Shown here: one piece after another, positions 14,944 to 17,169 of the stretch
How the letters are laid out: each line of letters begins with the position of its first letter
How positions within the stretch are numbered: position 1 is the stretch's first letter
NCBI GenBank assembly: GCA_031270145.1
Contig: JAISYD010000366.1
Location: 1-17,169, forward strand
Direction: 5' to 3'
Length of the DNA: 17,169 nucleotides
Origin: Planctomycetota bacterium
GTDB lineage: Bacteria > Planctomycetota > SZUA-567
Made by a program: the position numbers and the translations under genes
Notes under the pieces: generated by a model
The model's input: the letters and a program-made list of their open reading frames with translations, nothing else
What the model was told of the DNA's origin: nothing
The model's database searches: none

Positions 14944-15723
14944 TCATTTTCCTATCCAACGCGGATCCCGCCCCTCGTTTTTCGCAATGGCCGATTCACG
15001 TACATCCTCAGTCGCGAGCATGCCTACCATGGCGTTCTTGGCATGCGCCATGGCTTGATTCAACGGCAAATCCATCATTTCGGCGTATGTTTGCCTGCCA
15101 TAACGAATGGCAACTGGACTCCGGCGGGCAATCATCCTGGCATACCCCATGGCGGCGTCCATGACTTCCCCGGCCGGCACCACCTTATTGATCAGATTCC
15201 ATTTTTCGGCGGTTTCGGAATCGATGGGCGAGCAGAAATAAATCATCTCGAATAGACGTTTCTTGGGGATCGATTTGGAGTTCACCGCCAACGCAATCAT
15301 TGGGAAATTACCGTGCGAAAGTTCAGTCAACCCAAATTTGGCGTCCTTGGCCGCAACCGCTAAATCGCATCCCTCCACCACTGTGAGCCCGCCGGCGAAG
15401 GCGTGGCCCTGTACCGCCGCGATGATCGCCTTGCCGGATTGGTACAATGCCTGTTGAAAGCGAACCGTGGCGTCGGCGTATACGCGCTGGTCAAGTACGT
15501 ATCCATTGGGGAATCCATCTATCCTGCCCCCGGCGCAGAAATATTCGCCAGTCCCCGTGAGAATGATTGCGTGAACGTCCGGGTCATTGTTGGCTTGATG
15601 GACGGCATCCGAGAGCTCATCCACCTCGGAGTGACCGATGCGGTTTTGGTTTTCAGGATTATTTAGCGTCAATACGGCAGCGCAATCTAACTTTTCATAG
15701 ATAATTCGCTGATATCCCGACAT
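14944..15723 (-). CDS. Crotonase-fold (enoyl-CoA hydratase/isomerase family) protein lacking one catalytic Glu
   Basis: A 259-residue crotonase-superfamily enzyme and the first gene of the catabolic operon. The CoA/oxyanion segments are present: IILTGTGEYFCAGGRIDGF (about 53-71) and AAVQGHAFAGGLTVVEGCDL (about 102-121). Aligned to rat mitochondrial enoyl-CoA hydratase, the second catalytic glutamate (Glu164) is retained as Glu134 in AKFGLTELSHGNFP. The first (Glu144, in GGCELAMMCD) is replaced by Thr114 in GGLTVVEGCD. A standard hydration of enoyl-CoA is therefore doubtful; isomerase, hydrolase or decarboxylase chemistry is possible, as known for one-glutamate crotonases. ATG 15723 has AAGGAG six bases upstream; ATG 15729 abuts that site and is rejected. 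No CoA ligase or CoA-transferase is nearby. Confidence 0.88.
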   Translation of the reverse strand: MSGYQRIIYEKLDCAAVLTLNNPENQNRIGHSEVDELSDAVHQANNDPDVHAIILTGTGEYFCAGGRIDGFPNGYVLDQRVYADATVRFQQALYQSGKAIIAAVQGHAFAGGLTVVEGCDLAVAAKDAKFGLTELSHGNFPMIALAVNSKSIPKKRLFEMIYFCSPIDSETAEKWNLINKVVPAGEVMDAAMGYARMIARRSPVAIRYGRQTYAEMMDLPLNQAMAHAKNAMVGMLATEDVRESAIAKNEGRDPRWIGK

Positions 15724-15769
15724 GAGCATCTCCTTTTGGCGGATCAAAGAAATTTGATGTCATGTAGGC

Positions 15770-15785
15770 AGTATACCAGTATACC
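15770..15785 (-). promoter_or_regulatory. Tandem GGTATACT operator overlapping the -10 box
   Basis: The minus strand reads GGTATACTGGTATACT, two exact 8-bp direct repeats, the second containing the -10 hexamer. Each has a palindromic GTATAC core. E. coli NanR, a GntR/FCD regulator, is known to bind direct GGTATA repeats a few bases apart; here the two GGTATA units are separated by two bases. The divergent FCD regulator is the natural candidate ligand of this site. Binding is inferred. Confidence 0.6.
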
Positions 15786-15797
15786 GGGAGATGTCAA
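15770..15797 (-). promoter_or_regulatory. Strong sigma70 promoter of the eight-gene catabolic operon
   Basis: On the minus strand a perfect -35 TTGACA (15792-15797), 16 bases, then an extended -10 TGGTATACT whose hexamer TATACT lies at 15770-15775. The start site would be near 15763, leaving a 40-base leader to the crotonase ATG with its AAGGAG site. A promoter this close to consensus would need a repressor to be silent, and the -10 lies inside a tandem repeat. Confidence 0.75.
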
Positions 15798-16132
15798 TAG
15801 AAAATCGCTTTTTCCGCATATTGACTTTGCATCGCATAACTGATGAAATGGATAATGTTACAGCATCGCTATCAGGCATTGAACTATTTATTATAAAAAA
15901 TAATTGTGTTGTGGTAAATTATGAGTAAAATCTGTCCGTCCAGTTTTTTGATTGCGGGTATTTGAATGCGGCTATGGCAAAAAATGTCTTGGATACAGCA
16001 AGTAGTAGATTGTGGGCGACAATCAATGCCTATGGTGATTTTGAAATTGCGTTTCCGCTTCACTAAAATTTTATATTGGAAGAATAATTTACGCAACCCA
16101 TGAAATAATGGATAAATACGCTTCACCGGATT
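15798..16132. other. AT-rich divergent intergenic region
   Basis: This stretch between the operon promoter and the regulator is the most AT-rich DNA in the window. It holds no gene I can support. The open frames in it lack ribosome-binding sites and recognisable motifs. One plus-strand frame (15929-16063, no good start) reads somewhat like protein (AMAKNVLDTASSRLWATINA) and may be a decayed gene end. Promoter-like TTGACT (near 15822) and TTGAAC (near 15882) with AT-rich sequence downstream could serve the regulator, but none is convincing. Confidence 0.4.
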
Positions 16133-16151
16133 AGGGGGGATTTTTCCCATT
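16133..16151 (+). promoter_or_regulatory. Ribosome-binding site leading to an ATT start codon
   Basis: AGGGGGGA at 16133-16140 is a strong purine run eight to nine bases upstream of ATT at 16149-16151. No ATG, GTG or TTG lies in frame between the stop at 16113-16115 and ATG 16197. The ATG at 16197 is preceded only by a run of A, with no purine-G site at the right distance, so the sequence favours initiation at or near 16149. Confidence 0.5.
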
Positions 16152-16829
16152 ACCTTTAAACGTCTACAAGATCAGGCTTATGATCATTTAAAAAAAATGA
16201 TAATGGGCGGTGAATTCATCAAAGGAACGATTTATTCGGAAACCAAGATTGCCGATTCCATAGGCATATCGCGGACTCCACTTCGTGATGCTTTGCAAAA
16301 GATTAGTCACGAAGGACTTATAGATATAATGCCAAGCAAGGGTTTTTTCCTGCATCAATTGACCCGCAAGGATCTCTTTGAGATATGCCAGTTGCGTTGC
16401 GCTATTGAGGGGTACAGCGCCAGACTGATATCATCCCAGTTGGACACCGCTCTGGCTAAAAAAACCATATGCGTTCTCTCCGATTTGCTTGTAAGGCAGC
16501 GTGAACTCAATGAAAGCAATCCGGTGGTGTTGGATTTGGTCGAGGTGGATTACAAATTCCATATCCAGATAGTATCGTATCCGCAAAATGAGACCTTTAT
16601 GCAATTGTATTCAAACAATATGTATAGAATGCGGATGGTTACCATTGAGGGTCAGGAATTGGAATGGCGGCGCAAAAGTTCTCTGGCCGAACATACTGAA
16701 TTGGTGAAGTCCATCAATACCGGAGACGGCGACGCGGTGTATAGGAGCGTTCTTCACCACAACCAGAACATGATAGAGGAGATCCGCATGCGCTCTTTAA
16801 CGCAATCAGGACGCCTGGTAAAGGGTTGA
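16149..16829 (+). CDS. GntR-family (FCD subfamily) transcriptional regulator, probable ATT start
   Basis: A 226-residue FadR/FCD-type GntR repressor if read from ATT 16149; 210 from ATG 16197. The N-terminal winged helix includes TFKRLQDQAYDHLKKMIMGG (2-21), ETKIADSIGISRTPLRDALQ (31-50) and EGLIDIMPSKGFFLHQL. The first helix, typical of the family (QAY-x2-LK-x2-I-x-G), lies before ATG 16197, so the shorter form would lose half of it. The C-terminal FCD domain keeps its metal-site residues Asp134 and His138 (VDYKFHIQ), His182 (AEHTELV) and a His of VLHHNQN (203-204). FCD regulators sense small organic acids, which suits the TRAP operon. It is divergent from that operon and probably binds the GGTATACT repeats. 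It could be a functional gene with a rare start codon, or a gene whose ATG was recently lost. Confidence 0.85.
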   Translation: MTFKRLQDQAYDHLKKMIMGGEFIKGTIYSETKIADSIGISRTPLRDALQKISHEGLIDIMPSKGFFLHQLTRKDLFEICQLRCAIEGYSARLISSQLDTALAKKTICVLSDLLVRQRELNESNPVVLDLVEVDYKFHIQIVSYPQNETFMQLYSNNMYRMRMVTIEGQELEWRRKSSLAEHTELVKSINTGDGDAVYRSVLHHNQNMIEEIRMRSLTQSGRLVKG

Positions 16830-16833
16830 TTGA

Positions 16834-16853
16834 GGCTCCGCCAAGGCGGCGCC
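16834..16853 (+). terminator. Possible hairpin after the gntR-type gene
   Basis: GGCTCCGCC (16834-16842) and GGCGGCGCC (16845-16853) pair with one mismatch around a tiny AA centre, five bases after the regulator's stop. No U-run follows, so it may be only a stabilising hairpin or a factor-assisted terminator. Confidence 0.3.
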
Positions 16854-17032
16854 CCTGGAATTGTTATGCGTTGCTTCGGATTAGCTTACTTTTCTCAAAT
16901 GCGCCACTGAGTTGAGGTGCCATCCGTTTTCTTTAAGATTTTTCTTTTGGTTTTGTAAAATTTTTATCCCGGCTTATCCAGACGAGTTAGCGGGAGGAAC
17001 GGTTTTCCGGATCATTTTGCCGCCCCCCCCCG
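16854..17032. other. Intergenic stretch, T-rich then C-rich
   Basis: Between the regulator and the right-hand gene there is a plus-strand T-rich run (16918-16968, several runs of four or five T). A nine-C tract follows at 17023-17031, directly against the stop codon of the minus-strand gene. On the minus strand the T-rich part becomes A-rich. No gene or clear terminator is seen. The composition steps from AT-rich to very GC-rich at about 17020. Confidence 0.35.
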
Positions 17033-17169
17033 TCAGCGGCGCGGGCGGACCAGGACCAGCAGACTCTCCGGCTCGACCGCCAGGCGCTCCTGGCGCCGGC
17101 CCAGATTGGGGGCCGCGTCCGGGGCCTCGAAAATGTCGTCGGGCGGCGGCCGGGAGGTGTCGATGACCT
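17033..17169 (-). CDS. C-terminal end of a GlgX-like glycogen debranching enzyme (partial)
   Basis: The last 44 codons of a minus-strand gene entering from the right edge: VIDTSRPPPDDIFEAPDAAP, then a short stretch ending AVEPESLLVLVRPRR and TGA at 17033-17035. A DTS-proline start to the last strand, an acidic insertion and a closing E-x-SLLVL strand resemble the C-terminal beta domain of GlgX/isoamylase-type glycoside hydrolases, which debranch glycogen (their ends often read DT...RSLLVL). The match is short and pattern-based, so the family call is tentative; another GH13 enzyme is possible. GC content is as high as in the btu genes and unlike the catabolic operon next to it. No start or promoter is visible. 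Confidence 0.5.
   Translation of the reverse strand, partial: VIDTSRPPPDDIFEAPDAAPNLGRRQERLAVEPESLLVLVRPRR

Noticed and set aside
15884..16150. Minus-strand 88-codon frame in the divergent spacer
   Set aside because: AT-rich, no ribosome-binding site, no family resemblance, and it would start on top of the regulator's translation start region.
1..17169. CRISPR arrays, tRNA or rRNA genes, insertion sequences
   Set aside because: No regularly spaced direct repeats, no cloverleaf or rRNA-like stretches, and no transposase or integrase frame with terminal repeats were seen on either strand.

Overview
The window comes from a Gram-negative bacterium: it carries a TonB-dependent outer-membrane receptor, a TonB protein, a periplasmic-binding-protein ABC importer and a TRAP transporter. 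A high-GC proteobacterium or desulfobacterial lineage fits, but nothing visible fixes the taxon. Base composition is mosaic. tonB-btuFDC and the right-hand edge are very GC-rich. Most of the btuB barrel and the catabolic operon are closer to balanced. The spacer before the gntR-type gene is AT-rich.

Layout. (1) Bases 1-97 hold the start of a secreted protein on the minus strand, behind a good sigma70-type promoter. (2) 355-1407 (minus) is a polyamine-type (PotD/PotF) periplasmic binding protein with its own promoter. (3) 1551-1872 is a cobalamin riboswitch. Its P1 stem can be traced, and behind it are three mutually exclusive hairpins: anti-antiterminator, antiterminator and a terminator formed by a 24-nt perfect palindrome. 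(4) 1886-8032 (plus) is the vitamin B12 uptake operon under that switch: btuB-type receptor, two small unknown ORFs, a tonB with a 270-bp in-frame duplication in its linker, then btuF, btuD and btuC joined by ATGA/GTGA overlaps. (5) 7994-15723 (minus) is an eight-gene catabolic operon. In transcription order it encodes a crotonase-fold enzyme, TRAP DctP, DctQ and DctM, a malate/lactate-type (Ldh_2) dehydrogenase, an RraA-family aldolase, a threonine-dehydrogenase-like zinc dehydrogenase and a xylose-isomerase-like TIM-barrel enzyme. (6) The divergent gene at 16149-16829 is a GntR/FCD regulator whose full-length frame has no ATG, GTG or TTG start and appears to begin at ATT. (7) 17033-17169 (minus) is the C-terminal end of another GC-rich gene, probably a GlgX-like glycogen debranching enzyme.

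How it works together. The B12 operon should be transcribed through only when cobalamin is scarce, giving an outer-membrane receptor, a dedicated energiser and an inner-membrane importer. The catabolic operon should import a carboxylate, probably a sugar acid or hydroxy acid, through the TRAP system. Two oxidoreductases, an isomerase or epimerase and a pyruvate-type aldolase would process it. Control is probably by the divergent regulator at a promoter with consensus -35 and extended -10 elements, whose -10 lies in a tandem GGTATACT repeat resembling the GGTATA repeats bound by E. coli NanR. The substrate cannot be named from sequence. This operon, with its odd crotonase and its oddly started regulator, is the most likely place for undescribed biology. 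It looks like an insert between GC-rich core genes: the last isomerase codons read into the btuC antisense strand exactly where composition changes.
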